Below are positions 42,344 to 51,285 of a DNA stretch of 56,433 nucleotides, piece by piece (within the stretch, counting starts at the first letter, position 1; every line of letters starts with the position of its first letter). The stretch covers positions 1 through 56,433 of the forward strand of contig WGLW01000013.1 in NCBI GenBank assembly GCA_016125405.1. The letters run 5' to 3'. This DNA comes from Alphaproteobacteria bacterium (lineage in GTDB: Bacteria; Pseudomonadota; Alphaproteobacteria; Caulobacterales; Hyphomonadaceae). Both the position numbers and the translations under genes were made by a program. The notes beneath the pieces were generated by a model, which saw only the letters and a list, made by a program, of their open reading frames with translations, had not been told where the DNA came from and ran no database searches.

Positions 42344-43471
42344 TCAGCCGCCCTTCAGCGCCTCGTTGACCACCTGGCCGTCGCGGGTGAGGACCGCCGC
42401 CTTGACGATCTCGTCGTCCCATTTCGGCGAGTAGGCGGCGTCCTCTCCGGTCAGCAGCGGCAGGAGGGCGAGCAGGTTCTTGGCGTAGAGCGCCGAGGCG
42501 TCGGCGGCGATGCGGCTCGGCAGGTTGGAAAAGCCGATGACGGTGACGCCTTCGATGATGTTGGGTTCGTCTGCCTTGGAGAGCGGGCAGTTGCCGCCCT
42601 GGCTGACGGCGAGGTCGACCACCACCGAGCCGGGACGCATCGATTTCACCATCGCCTCGGTGACCAGCACGGGCGCGGCGCGGCCGGGGATCAGCGCCGT
42701 GGTGATGACGATATCCTGCTTGGCGATGTGGGCGGCGACCAGTTCGGCCTGTTTTTTCTGGTAGTCGGCCGACATCGGCTTGGCGTATCCGGCGGCGGTT
42801 TCGGCGGCCTTGAACTCTTCATCCTCGACCGCGATGAACTTGGCGCCGAGCGAGGCGACCTGTTCCTTCGAGGCGGGGCGGACGTCTGTGGCGGAGACGA
42901 CGGCGCCGAGGCGGCGGGCTGTGGCGATGGCCTGGAGGCCGGCGACGCCTGCGCCCATGACGAACACCTTTGCGGCGGCGACGGTGCCCGCGGCGGTCAT
43001 CATCATCGGCATGGCGCGGCCGTAGAGTTCGGCGCCTTCGATCACGGCGCGATAACCGGCGAGGTTGGCCTGGCTGGACAGCGCATCCATCACCTGCGCA
43101 CGCGTGATGCGGGGCACGAACTCCATGGCGATGGCGGTGAGACCCATGCCGGCCCACTGCGCGACATCGGCTTTGGAGTTGTAGGGATCCAGCAACCCGA
43201 CAAAGGCGACGCCTTTCGGGTAGGATTTCGCTTCGGCCTCGTCGGGGGCGCGAACCTTCAGGACGATGTCGGCGCCCTGCAATGTCTTGTCCGCCGGGCC
43301 GACCGTCGCGCCGGCTGCGGCATAGTCCTCGTCCCGAACGCCGGCTTCGACGCCAGCGCCGGTCTCGATGCTGACGGCGTGCCTGAGGGCGACAAGTTTC
43401 TTTACGGTGTCAGGCGTAGCCGCGACGCGCCGGTCGCCGGCCCGTCGCTCTCTGAGAACGGCGATACGCAT
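42344..43471 (-). CDS. pntA: Transhydrogenase subunit alpha 1 (NAD-binding)
   Basis: 375 aa. The alanine-dehydrogenase/PNT fold is complete: N-terminal RERRAGDRRVAATPDTVKK, the Rossmann motif VMGAGVAGLQAIATARRLGA (about 173-192), ATDVRPASKEQVASLG, PGRAAPVLVTEAMVKSM and SVVVDLAVSQGGNCP. It binds NAD(H) on the cytoplasmic side. It is the first of three pnt genes, with short gaps to pntAb and pntB. Ten bases separate its start from the COX IV-like gene stop upstream. Confidence 0.96.
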   Translation of the reverse strand: MRIAVLRERRAGDRRVAATPDTVKKLVALRHAVSIETGAGVEAGVRDEDYAAAGATVGPADKTLQGADIVLKVRAPDEAEAKSYPKGVAFVGLLDPYNSKADVAQWAGMGLTAIAMEFVPRITRAQVMDALSSQANLAGYRAVIEGAELYGRAMPMMMTAAGTVAAAKVFVMGAGVAGLQAIATARRLGAVVSATDVRPASKEQVASLGAKFIAVEDEEFKAAETAAGYAKPMSADYQKKQAELVAAHIAKQDIVITTALIPGRAAPVLVTEAMVKSMRPGSVVVDLAVSQGGNCPLSKADEPNIIEGVTVIGFSNLPSRIAADASALYAKNLLALLPLLTGEDAAYSPKWDDEIVKAAVLTRDGQVVNEALKGG

Positions 43472-43480
43472 CGCGGCGGA

Positions 43481-43819
43481 CTAGAGCAGGGCCGAGCCGA
43501 GCCAGATGAGGAGCTCGATCACGATCCCCAGCACGCACAGCCCCACCACCGTCGCGATCCAGGCGCCGCCCATGTTCAGGAGCAGACCGGCGATAATCCC
43601 GAACGCCGCAAAGCCGATCATGGCGCCGACCCAGGTGACGTGCATGGTCAGCGTGAAAACGGCGTAGCCGACGACGATAAGGATCAGCATCGACATCCAG
43701 AGGACGAGCTTGAAGAAGCCGTCGAACTGGGCGCGCCGGGCCGCCATGTCCATGTAGGCGTCCGTATGGGGCGGAGGGGTGTCGACCGGTCCGGTTGACG
43801 CTTCGGCGTGGCTGGACAT
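43481..43819 (-). CDS. aa3-type cytochrome c oxidase subunit IV-like membrane protein
   Basis: 112 aa from ATG 43819. A soluble N-terminus (SSHAEASTGPVDTPPPHTDA), then AARRAQFDGFFKLVLWMSML, similar to the COX IV 'bacterial aa3' domain, and three hydrophobic segments. The short family normally has one helix, so the extra two are unusual. It is common for such a gene to stand before pntA in Caulobacterales. The link to oxidase or transhydrogenase assembly is unproven. Confidence 0.65.
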   Translation of the reverse strand: MSSHAEASTGPVDTPPPHTDAYMDMAARRAQFDGFFKLVLWMSMLILIVVGYAVFTLTMHVTWVGAMIGFAAFGIIAGLLLNMGGAWIATVVGLCVLGIVIELLIWLGSALL

Positions 43820-43992
43820 GACAGAATCTCCCCGGAGAGGCCCGATATTCGCGTTGGGGTGTAACCGGAACGTGACCCGATGAAAAGCGCCGAGACGACG
43901 CATCCAACCGGAAATTTGGCCGGGAATCCGGCGGAAAGGCCACGGGACTCACGCCGGCCCGGCTGGATTCCGCTTCCCCGGGACCGGGCCGC

Positions 43993-45000
43993 CTACCGGC
44001 TGGCCACGACCCGTGCAGGCTCCGAATAGCGCCATTCCTGGAGCAGGGTGCGCAGGGCGGCCACGAAGGCCAGCGGCTGGTCGAGCATGACGTGGTGGCG
44101 GGCTTCGGGAATCTCGATGAAGGGAACCTGGCGGTTGAGCAGGCCGCGCATGTACTCGCCGACATCGTCTTCCCAGATGATCGACTTGTCGCCCTTGAAG
44201 AGGGCGATGCGGCAGCGGGTTTCCTTGAGCAGCTCCTGTGGCGGCCGGCTGACCTGGAAGCGTTGCCAAATGGATGGATCGAATTTCCATGCCCATCCAT
44301 CGCCCGCGCCGTCAGGGCGGGCGCGCTTGGTCAGGCTCCAGCGGGCGATGTAGTCCATGATGTAGTGATTTTCGCACGGCTGCGGCGGCGCCAGACGGAA
44401 GCGGGCGAGGGCGGCTTCAAGCGTTGGGTAGACCTTGCCGCCGCGAACCGCAGGCGGCCCGCGCCGCGGACGGTCGGGCGGGTTCACCGGTGAATCCACA
44501 ATGACGATGCCGGCGAAGCGGTCGCCATACTCGGCGCCGGTGAGGATGGTGACGAAACCGCCGAAGGAATGCGCCACGATGATCGGCTTTTCGGCGTGAT
44601 CGAACAGGCCGGCGGCTTCGCAAACGGCGAGTTGTTCGCGCGCGAACACGTCCATCTGGTAGCTCTCGCGCCAGTCAGAATCGCCCATGCCGGAAAACGT
44701 CATGGCGACGACGTGATAGTCGTGCGTGAGGTAGGGCGCGACGAAATCCCACCAGTGGGCATGCGCGCCGTTGCCGTGCACGAGCAGCAGGCCCGGTTTT
44801 GTGCGGTCGCCCCAGCGCTGGTAGTGGATGCGGGCGCCCTCGCAGGTGACGAACGCCGTGTCGTAGTGCGTCGCGACAGCGTCCTCGAACCATTTCGGCG
44901 CCGGCGGCTGCGCGCCGTGATAGCCGGCAAGCGGGCCCTGTTCGGAGGGCATTTCCATTGGCTGGTCGCGGACCAGCTTGTCGTTGTCTGTGTCGGCCAT
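43993..45000 (-). CDS. Alpha/beta hydrolase
   Basis: 335 aa, cytosolic (no signal peptide). Fold motifs: LLLVHGNGAHAHWWD, VAMTFSGMGDSDW, VAHSFGGFVTILTG (nucleophile Ser), the acid region IALFKGDKSIIWEDD and ARHHVMLDQPLAF with the catalytic His. It resembles epoxide-hydrolase/MhpC-type esterases that form large paralogous groups in Hyphomonadaceae and sphingomonads. The substrate is unknown. Independent transcription unit. Confidence 0.87.
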   Translation of the reverse strand: MADTDNDKLVRDQPMEMPSEQGPLAGYHGAQPPAPKWFEDAVATHYDTAFVTCEGARIHYQRWGDRTKPGLLLVHGNGAHAHWWDFVAPYLTHDYHVVAMTFSGMGDSDWRESYQMDVFAREQLAVCEAAGLFDHAEKPIIVAHSFGGFVTILTGAEYGDRFAGIVIVDSPVNPPDRPRRGPPAVRGGKVYPTLEAALARFRLAPPQPCENHYIMDYIARWSLTKRARPDGAGDGWAWKFDPSIWQRFQVSRPPQELLKETRCRIALFKGDKSIIWEDDVGEYMRGLLNRQVPFIEIPEARHHVMLDQPLAFVAALRTLLQEWRYSEPARVVASR

Positions 45001-45060
45001 GGCGTTCGTCCTGCAATTCAGCGCGGACTAGAACCCTTTGCAAAGGCCTCGCGCAAGCGC

Positions 45061-45091
45061 GAACGGCCCCGCCTTGCAGGCGGAGCCGTTC
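45061..45091 (-). terminator. 13-bp hairpin between UrcA and hydrolase genes
   Basis: GAACGGCCCCGCC and GGCGGAGCCGTTC pair over 13 bases (one G-U on one strand) around TTGCA. The T-rich side (TCGTCGTTTCTCTCTC) lies to the right, so its polarity favours the plus strand although both flanking genes are on minus. Confidence 0.5.
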
Positions 45092-45118
45092 TCGTCGTTT
45101 CTCTCTCTCGTCGGTCGA

Positions 45119-45454
45119 CTAGTCGCGGGCGGCCGTGCGGGGCTCGTCCGGATAGAGGTCGCGGTAGGCGATGCCGAGCGAAGGAATGTTCGCGCGGGCG
45201 ACCGTGTCCGACACAAGCTCGTGCTCGCAATCCGACTGCTTCCAGTGAAGAACGCTTACCGGATCATAGCAGATCTTGTGCGCAGCCGTTTTGATCCGCT
45301 GGATCAGAACGTCCGCGTCCTTGGCCGAGTGGAGATTGAGGTCAGCGGTTTCCACGCGGAACTCGTTGCCGTCCCGACTCACCTGCGCGAGCGCGGCCGG
45401 AGCCAGGGTCGATGCCGCGACCAGCGCGGCGAGCGCCACTTTCAGTTTGGTCAT
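45119..45454 (-). CDS. UrcA-family protein
   Basis: 111 aa. Signal peptide (VALAALVAASTLAPAALA) followed by the UrcA pattern: VETADLNLHSAKDADVLIQR, IKTAAHKICYDP, QSDCEHELVSDTVARAN with two conserved Cys likely in a disulfide. UrcA proteins are small periplasmic proteins of alphaproteobacteria, described in Caulobacter as uranium-responsive; their molecular role is unknown. Near-EcfG elements upstream (a GGAAC-like site with one mismatch) are too weak to call. Confidence 0.88.
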   Translation of the reverse strand: MTKLKVALAALVAASTLAPAALAQVSRDGNEFRVETADLNLHSAKDADVLIQRIKTAAHKICYDPVSVLHWKQSDCEHELVSDTVARANIPSLGIAYRDLYPDEPRTAARD

Positions 45455-45785
45455 GGGAGTTTCCTCAGTTTGCAGACTTCTTATGGTCGCTCACAAACGC
45501 CCGGGAGGCGTGTATGTTCGCCAAGATGTGTAAGATAGTGTCACGTTTCCGCAGTTTACGCTAGTGCCCCGCACATTAAAACGCGCGAGCCGGGAATTTA
45601 GCCCGCCGCGACGGTGCTTTTTGAGTTCGAGGTCGATCATCACGTGACCCGAGGCCCGGCAGAAAAGTCCGTATCCGGAGCTTAAGACCATCGGTCCGTG
45701 GGCATGAGGATCGATGCTTTGTCGATGGATGCGCCCGTGACGCAGCGCCGTTAACCGTGCCGGACGCGCTCCGTCACAACGAAAT
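45455..45785. other. Intergenic region, no supported gene
   Basis: About 330 bases upstream of the UrcA gene with only short frames lacking motifs. It must hold the UrcA promoter; no consensus element is certain. Confidence 0.4.
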
Positions 45786-45814
45786 GCGGCGCACCAGCCA
45801 GGCCGGTGCGCCGC
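45786..45814 (-). terminator. Terminator of the periplasmic protein gene
   Basis: GCGGCGCACC and GGTGCGCCGC form a perfect 10-bp stem. On the minus strand it lies 26 bases after the stop at 45840 and is followed by ATTTCGTTGTG. Confidence 0.65.
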
Positions 45815-45839
45815 AAGAGTTGGTCGTTGGAGCGAGAGA

Positions 45840-46220
45840 CTATTCCGACAGCGCCTTGGCGGTCGCCATGGCCTTGTCCTGCGCCATCTTCAGGTCCGTC
45901 GCTGCGATGCCTGCGGCGGCGTCCTTGGCGGCGGCTTCAAGCTTGGTCTTCATCGCCGCGTCCGTGGTGTCCGGGATGGCGCCGGCGCCGGCCGCCGCGC
46001 ATGGATTGGCCTGACCCGCATCAAAGCCTTCACCCTTCGGGCCGACGAGGCAGTTGAGCGCATGATGCAGGTGCGTGTGCACCATGTTGATGTCGCCCGC
46101 CTTAGCCGCGAGGCCGGCGTGCGTTGCGGCAGTCTTCACTTCGGTGGCGGGATCGGCGAACGCTGCGGTCGAAAACATCAAGGCGGCGCCGGCGAGGCCG
46201 GCCAGCATGATCTTCTTCAT
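45840..46220 (-). CDS. Small periplasmic protein
   Basis: 126 aa from ATG 46220. Signal peptide (MKKIMLAGLAGAALMFSTAA). The mature protein has a central His/Cys segment, MVHTHLHHALNCLVGPKGEG then NPCAAAGAG, and a helical Ala-rich C-terminus (LEAAAKDAAAGIAATDLKMA). The pattern HTHLHHALNCLVGP recurs in small exported proteins near PQQ or cytochrome genes in proteobacteria; metal or heme binding is possible but not shown. It lies next to, and downstream of, the PQQ lipoprotein gene on the same strand. Confidence 0.72.
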   Translation of the reverse strand: MKKIMLAGLAGAALMFSTAAFADPATEVKTAATHAGLAAKAGDINMVHTHLHHALNCLVGPKGEGFDAGQANPCAAAGAGAIPDTTDAAMKTKLEAAAKDAAAGIAATDLKMAQDKAMATAKALSE

Positions 46221-46367
46221 GACAATTCCTCCAGAATTGACGGACCGCGAGACATGCCGGCGATCCGGTTCAGCCCGTTCGGGCAATTTCTTTTTATTGT
46301 GCGGTGACCGTAGCCCCTTGTCCGGACCGCGACCACCGCTGGACTCACATCGACGACTTCGCCCGTA

Positions 46368-48383
46368 TCACTTTCCCTTGGGCTTGAAGGCCAGCAGCAC
46401 GTTGCCGGGGAGTTCTCCGAACTGGCCATAGCCCGAGGTCACGAGAAGCAGGCCGTTCGCCGCCGTGATGGCGTTGGCGTCGATCGACCCGCCCTTGCCG
46501 GGGATGCCATTGGCGGTCTCGTATGACTTTGCCGTCTGGTAGCTCCACAGCAATTTTCCGTCCTTCGCATCGATCACATAGAGCGATCCGTCGAGCGCGC
46601 CAGCGACAACCGTTCCGTCGATAACGGCGGGCGCAGTCGAGAAGGCGGCGTTGCGCGCGCCGCGCGGTCCGGCCGGCGCGCCTTGCGGCGGGGCCGGGCT
46701 GTACATCCATTTGATCTTTCCGGTCGCAGCGTCGAGCGCGTAGAGGCCGGGTTTCAGGGACGGGTCGATCGGCGGCTGGCCCGGAAGCGGGCGGCCGATA
46801 TTGGCGATCGGCACGTAGAGCGTGTCGTTGGCGTAGGCGATGCCCCAGTGCACGCCGCCCAGCGGGCTGCCGGTTCCGATGGGCGTATGCCACACCACCT
46901 TGCCGGTCTCGGGTTCAAGCGCCCACGCGGCGCCGGATTTCTGGCCGGCGAAGACGAGTTCCTTGCCGGACTTGAGCTTGCCGAGGATCAGCGACGCGCC
47001 AAAGTCGACGTCGCGATAGACTGTGTCGGACGAGCAGTTCTGCCGGTTGGCCGGTGTCGGCACGGGGCAGCCATAGACGAAGATGTCCCGCCCGGTGGCC
47101 TGGAAGCTCCACTTTTCCTTGCCGTCCTTGAGGCCGATGGCGATCAGCGCGTCGGTGTTCTTGTGCGTCGGCTCGGAGTTGGCTTCGCCGGTTCCGAAAT
47201 AGATGAGGCCGCGTTTTTCATCGATGACGGGCGAGTTCCAGATCGGCGCGCCCGAGGGGCCGAAATACGGCTTGCCATCCGGCCGGTCGCGAACCTGCTT
47301 GGCGTCGGGCATGGTGTCGTAGCGCCATTGCTGTTCGCCGGTCCTGGGATCGAGCGACAGCACGTAACCGTGGTTGGTGCAGCACAGCACCTTGTCGTCG
47401 CCTGCGGCGGCGATCTCGAACTGGGCGACGGGAACGATGACGCGGTCTTTCAGGACAACAGGCGTTCCCGTGGTCATCGAGTAGGAATAGGCGCCGACGC
47501 TCTTCGTCCAGAAGGCCTTGCCGGTTTTGGGGTCGACAGCGTGAACCGTGGAGTCGAGCCCGGAGAAGACCAGCATCGGCGTGCCGTCGGCCCGCGTGCC
47601 GTAAGCCGCGCTGGTGCGGAGCGGCGCCCCGCCAGGCGCTGTGTAGACCCATTTGAAACACGGCTTCGAACCGGCGAGATCGATGGCGTACATCTGCCCC
47701 GTCGCGGCGACAGGGAAGAAGAGCGTTGTGCCCACAACGGCGCCCTGGGCGCGCATCTCGGCGATGTCGGGGAAGCCGATCGACCAGGCGAGGTCCATGT
47801 CGGACAGCTGCGCCTTGGTAAGCCCCGCCTGCTTCGCTGTCAGCGCGCGCGTGTTGTCCTTATCGAAGCCGAACCCGGCTGAAACGACCTGTGCGTTGAG
47901 GTTCACGGCGCGGCGATCCGCAGGGCACATGAAATCGTCGGCCCAGTTCGCCGGCGTCTTGTTGGACGGGCCAAACGCCGGGTTGTTCGCGAGATAGTTC
48001 ACCAGCGTGCCGCGTTCTTCCGCCGTCAGCTTCGAGCCCTGCACCTTCATCTTGCCCGAGGTCAGCGTGTAGTTGAGGAACTGCAGGCTCATCGCCCTCA
48101 ACTGATCCTTCGACGGCGCGCGCGTCGTGTCTGAATGGTCATGGCAGGCCGCGCAGTTGGCCTGATAAAGCGCTTCACCCGCCGCATCCGGCGAAGCCGC
48201 TGACACCGGCGTGGAGGGTGGGGCGGCGGTTGGAGCTTGCGCGGCGGGGGCGGCCGCCGGCGCTTCGGCGATCTTGTCCGCCGGCTTTTCGGTCTGGCAG
48301 GCGACAAGCGCCAGGGCGGAGACGCACGCCAGAATCGCTGATGCGCCGAAGCGGCCGCGCGCGGCGGTGAACCTTGTGGCCAT
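46368..48383 (-). CDS. Cytochrome c / PQQ beta-propeller lipoprotein dehydrogenase
   Basis: 671 aa from ATG 48383. Lipobox LVAC (Cys29), a Pro/Ala linker, a c-type heme domain (CAACH at 77-81) and a PQQ-type eight-bladed propeller (about 180-670) with repeated 'DxKTGKxxWxxxxG' blades, for example AVDPKTGKAFWTKS, ALEPETGKVVWHTP, ALDAATGKIKWMY and DGKLLWSYQT. Fused N-terminal heme plus propeller is the layout of polyvinyl-alcohol dehydrogenase-type enzymes. A CC pair (VLCCTNHG) resembles the vicinal disulfide of PQQ alcohol dehydrogenases. Substrate unknown; it should act on the periplasmic face. Confidence 0.87.
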   Translation of the reverse strand: MATRFTAARGRFGASAILACVSALALVACQTEKPADKIAEAPAAAPAAQAPTAAPPSTPVSAASPDAAGEALYQANCAACHDHSDTTRAPSKDQLRAMSLQFLNYTLTSGKMKVQGSKLTAEERGTLVNYLANNPAFGPSNKTPANWADDFMCPADRRAVNLNAQVVSAGFGFDKDNTRALTAKQAGLTKAQLSDMDLAWSIGFPDIAEMRAQGAVVGTTLFFPVAATGQMYAIDLAGSKPCFKWVYTAPGGAPLRTSAAYGTRADGTPMLVFSGLDSTVHAVDPKTGKAFWTKSVGAYSYSMTTGTPVVLKDRVIVPVAQFEIAAAGDDKVLCCTNHGYVLSLDPRTGEQQWRYDTMPDAKQVRDRPDGKPYFGPSGAPIWNSPVIDEKRGLIYFGTGEANSEPTHKNTDALIAIGLKDGKEKWSFQATGRDIFVYGCPVPTPANRQNCSSDTVYRDVDFGASLILGKLKSGKELVFAGQKSGAAWALEPETGKVVWHTPIGTGSPLGGVHWGIAYANDTLYVPIANIGRPLPGQPPIDPSLKPGLYALDAATGKIKWMYSPAPPQGAPAGPRGARNAAFSTAPAVIDGTVVAGALDGSLYVIDAKDGKLLWSYQTAKSYETANGIPGKGGSIDANAITAANGLLLVTSGYGQFGELPGNVLLAFKPKGK

Positions 48384-48597
48384 GGTCTCCTCCCGATGCC
48401 CTGGGGCGCTCCTCGCAGGAACTTTTGCGGCGCCCTGGTTTTGCGGGGCGCAACCTGCCCCAAGGACCGCGCCCTGGTAAAGGGACCGGCGCACGTCTTG
48501 CGTTGATGTGCGCCTAGTCTGGAGTCGTCATGGCATTTGACCGCCTGCTGGCATAACGCCACATTGCTGCAATGACGGGCCGCCAGGAGACGCGCCG

Positions 48598-49857
48598 ATG
48601 AGACGGGTCAACGTCGCCTGCCTGGCTGCGCTGGCGGTGATGGGGCTGTCCGCCTGCGGAGCAAAGACCGAGGCGCCGGAGACAGCCGCCGCCTTCGATC
48701 CGGTGGCCGCGACCGATGGCGACGAGGCCGCCCTGAAGCCCGTCGAACCGGCGGACTATTCCGACAAGGCGAACTGGCTGTGTCGTCCGGACATGCCAGG
48801 TCCCTGCCAGACAGAGATCGACGCGACGGTCGTTGCGCCAGACGGCAAGCTCACAAAGGAGCCGTTCGCGCCGGCGGCCGATCCGCCGATCGACTGTTTC
48901 TACGTCTATCCGACGACGTCGCTCGATCCGACGCCCAACGCCGACATGACGCCCGGACCGGAGGAGGCGGCGGTGGTCGTCCAGCAACTCGCGCGCTTCG
49001 GCGCCGTGTGCCGGCTCTATGCGCCGCTCTATCGTCAGGTCTCCGTACCAGCCCTGCTGCAGATGCTGGATGGGAAGTCGCCGGAGACAAATCGCGAAAT
49101 GGCCTATGCCGATGTGAAGGCGGCCTGGGAACGCTATCTCGCCAACGACAATGCGGGCCGCGGCGTGGTGCTGATCGGACACGATCAGGGCGCCGGCGTG
49201 CTGATCCGGCTGATCGCGAACGAGATTGACGGCAAGCCGGTCGAGGACCGCATCGTTTCGGCCATCCTGCCGGGCGCCAACCTGTCGGTGGCGGCGGGAC
49301 AGGGCGTGGGCGGATCGTTCAAGACCATCAAGCTCTGCACATCGAGCGAGGATCTCGGTTGCGCAATCGGCTGGTCCAGCTTCCGGGCCGACAAACCGCC
49401 GCCCGCCGACTCGTTCTTTGGCGCGGCGGATGACAAGGGCATGGAGATCGCTTGCGTCAATCCGGCGGACCTCGATGGATCGGGCGGCGCGCTGAAGGCT
49501 TACCTCCCGGCGGCGCGTGTGACTGGGCAGGGGCAGGACCCGCCAGAATGGACGACAACCGGAGAGCCAATCGAAACGCGCTTCGTGCGCGTGCCGGGAC
49601 TGTTGAGCGCGAAGTGCGTGTCGCAGGACGGGTTCAACTATCTCGCCGTCACCACCAACGGCGATCCGACCGATGCGCGCACTGACGCCATTGCGGGCGA
49701 CCTGATCATTGGCGGAAAGGTCCAGCCCGCCTGGGGGCTGCATCTTTACGACATGAGTCTGGTGATGGGGAATCTGGTTGGTCTGGTGAAAACGGAGTCA
49801 GCAGCCTACGCCGCCCGCGCAGCGCAGCAGACAAAGGCGCCGCCGGAAGACCACTAG
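48598..49857 (+). CDS. DUF3089 lipoprotein (alpha/beta-hydrolase-like)
   Basis: 419 aa. Lipobox LSAC (Cys20). The DUF3089 core is clear: NWLCRPDMPGPCQ, PPIDCFYVYPTTSLDPTPNA, RLYAPLYRQVSVP, and GRGVVLIGHDQGAGVLIRLI, where the usual hydrolase nucleophile Ser (GHSQG) is replaced by Asp (GHDQG). That change argues against a normal esterase mechanism. It is divergent from the PQQ lipoprotein with a 214-base promoter region between. Confidence 0.85.
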   Translation: MRRVNVACLAALAVMGLSACGAKTEAPETAAAFDPVAATDGDEAALKPVEPADYSDKANWLCRPDMPGPCQTEIDATVVAPDGKLTKEPFAPAADPPIDCFYVYPTTSLDPTPNADMTPGPEEAAVVVQQLARFGAVCRLYAPLYRQVSVPALLQMLDGKSPETNREMAYADVKAAWERYLANDNAGRGVVLIGHDQGAGVLIRLIANEIDGKPVEDRIVSAILPGANLSVAAGQGVGGSFKTIKLCTSSEDLGCAIGWSSFRADKPPPADSFFGAADDKGMEIACVNPADLDGSGGALKAYLPAARVTGQGQDPPEWTTTGEPIETRFVRVPGLLSAKCVSQDGFNYLAVTTNGDPTDARTDAIAGDLIIGGKVQPAWGLHLYDMSLVMGNLVGLVKTESAAYAARAAQQTKAPPEDH

Positions 49858-49894
49858 GGTTTCACATCGTTCCCGTCTGGCCCATCTTTATTCC

Positions 49895-50554
49895 ATGACC
49901 GGCTGGATCATCGCGGCGGCGGAATTGCGCATTCCATGGGGATCGTCCCTTGCGGCCCACCGCATGGTGGTGGTTGCGGACGAAGCGGGCGCCCTGCGGC
50001 GGCAGCTCAACGGGTTGGCCAGCTGGTTCGACAGGGCTTCTGGAACCTGGCGCCACAAACCGATCGGCTATCTGCCGAGCGACCGGCTTCGCGTCTACGA
50101 CACCAACAGCCACCCGCACACCTGGATGCCGGTCAACGGCGTTGCGCCCGGGAGCCGGGATATAAGTCCGGCGATCAGGAGCGGCGCTGCGCGCGTTCTG
50201 GCGGAGGGTCTTTCTGAGACCGGTGCGGCTGGGCGGCTGGCGCCGGCGCTGCAGGCGATGACGCGCATCAATGCATTGAGCGCGGGGCCGGACGGTGGCG
50301 CGGGTCTGCCTTATCCGTTCCTGGGGTTTGGGCCGAACAGCAATTCGGTGTTCGCAACCCTGCTGGCGGTGATGGGGTTCGGGACGCCGGTCTTCTCGCA
50401 GCCCGCGGTCCTGGCGCCCGGGGCCGGGAGGCTGGTGCTGCCGCGGCCCGAGATTGCCGCGATCCGTGCAGACTATTCGGACCTGGGGACGAGCGGAGCG
50501 ATGAAGCCGGAGATCGCCGAAGCCATCGCCTCGACGCCCTCGGCCGTGGGATGA
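49895..50554 (+). CDS. Hypothetical protein overlapping tesA
   Basis: 219 aa. ATG 49895, 37 bases after the DUF3089 stop, so probably one transcript. Motifs such as PNSNSVFATLLAVMGF and LGFGPNSN are like those found in short bacterial proteins with a papain-like or NlpC-type look (the Asn-Ser-Asn loop), but I cannot name a family. Its last 82 bases run antisense to the 3' end of tesA. Confidence 0.6.
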   Translation: MTGWIIAAAELRIPWGSSLAAHRMVVVADEAGALRRQLNGLASWFDRASGTWRHKPIGYLPSDRLRVYDTNSHPHTWMPVNGVAPGSRDISPAIRSGAARVLAEGLSETGAAGRLAPALQAMTRINALSAGPDGGAGLPYPFLGFGPNSNSVFATLLAVMGFGTPVFSQPAVLAPGAGRLVLPRPEIAAIRADYSDLGTSGAMKPEIAEAIASTPSAVG

Positions 50555-51171
50555 ACCCCGTCTTTCTGGATGAGCTGGGGCTTGCCGGCGATGGCGCCGA
50601 GCATGTCGGGGTAATAGGGCACGCCGTATTCCTTTGCGAGCGAAGGATAGATTGCGGCGTACTCTGCTTCGCGGTTGTCGGCCGCGCCTGCCCCCTTGGG
50701 CAGTGAAACGCCGAGCAGCGCAGCGGGAATGTTGTCCGTCTTCGCCTTGTCGAGAATGGCGGCCAGATTCTTCCTGGGCGTTTCCGGCGGAAAGCTGTCG
50801 AGGAAGTCGTTGGCGCCCAGCGCGATCACGACGAGCGCGGGGTGGAGCGCGGTGACGCTGAAATCGAACCGGTTGAGGCCGTCGGCGGTGGTGTCGCCCG
50901 AGACGCCGGCATTGACGATCTTCGCCTTGACGCCGGCCGTATCGAGATCGCGCTGGATGGCGGCGGGCAGGGCCTCGTTTGCGGCAAGCTGGTAGCCGGC
51001 GGTGAGACTGTCGCCGAGCATGACGACGATGGGGCGGGTATCAGCCGGCGGCGTGTCTGTTTTCGTCGCCAGCGCGGGAGCCTCCGGAGCGGACGCGACG
51101 CTCGTCTTGTCCCCACATCCGGCAAGGATGAGCGCAGCGATCACGCAGATGTCAGTCAGGGGCCTTCGCAT
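50473..51171 (-). CDS. tesA: Arylesterase/lysophospholipase TesA family (lipoprotein)
   Basis: 232 aa from ATG 51171. Lipobox LAGC (Cys19), so membrane-anchored rather than soluble-periplasmic like E. coli TesA. SGNH-hydrolase blocks: VVMLGDSLTAGY (Ser55), NAGVSGDTTADGLNR (Gly), ALGANDFLD (Asn), and KDGVHPTAEG (Asp and His). It hydrolyses acyl esters or thioesters. It stands divergent to the ABC pair, the widespread tesA-ybbA-ybbP association. Confidence 0.92.
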   Translation of the reverse strand: MRRPLTDICVIAALILAGCGDKTSVASAPEAPALATKTDTPPADTRPIVVMLGDSLTAGYQLAANEALPAAIQRDLDTAGVKAKIVNAGVSGDTTADGLNRFDFSVTALHPALVVIALGANDFLDSFPPETPRKNLAAILDKAKTDNIPAALLGVSLPKGAGAADNREAEYAAIYPSLAKEYGVPYYPDMLGAIAGKPQLIQKDGVHPTAEGVEAMASAISGFIAPLVPRSE

Positions 51172-51285
51172 AACGTCTCCGCTCTTGCCGTTTCCCATGC
51201 AAGGCCGCATCAAGCGCACCACATATCCTGACGCAAGCGGCGCTTCGACAGCGGCGCGGTCACATGTGCCGGACGAGGTTGGATT

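Noticed and set aside
45495-45530. EcfG promoter for UrcA
   Set aside because: The -35 would be CGAAC rather than GGAAC, so the match is not better than chance in this region.
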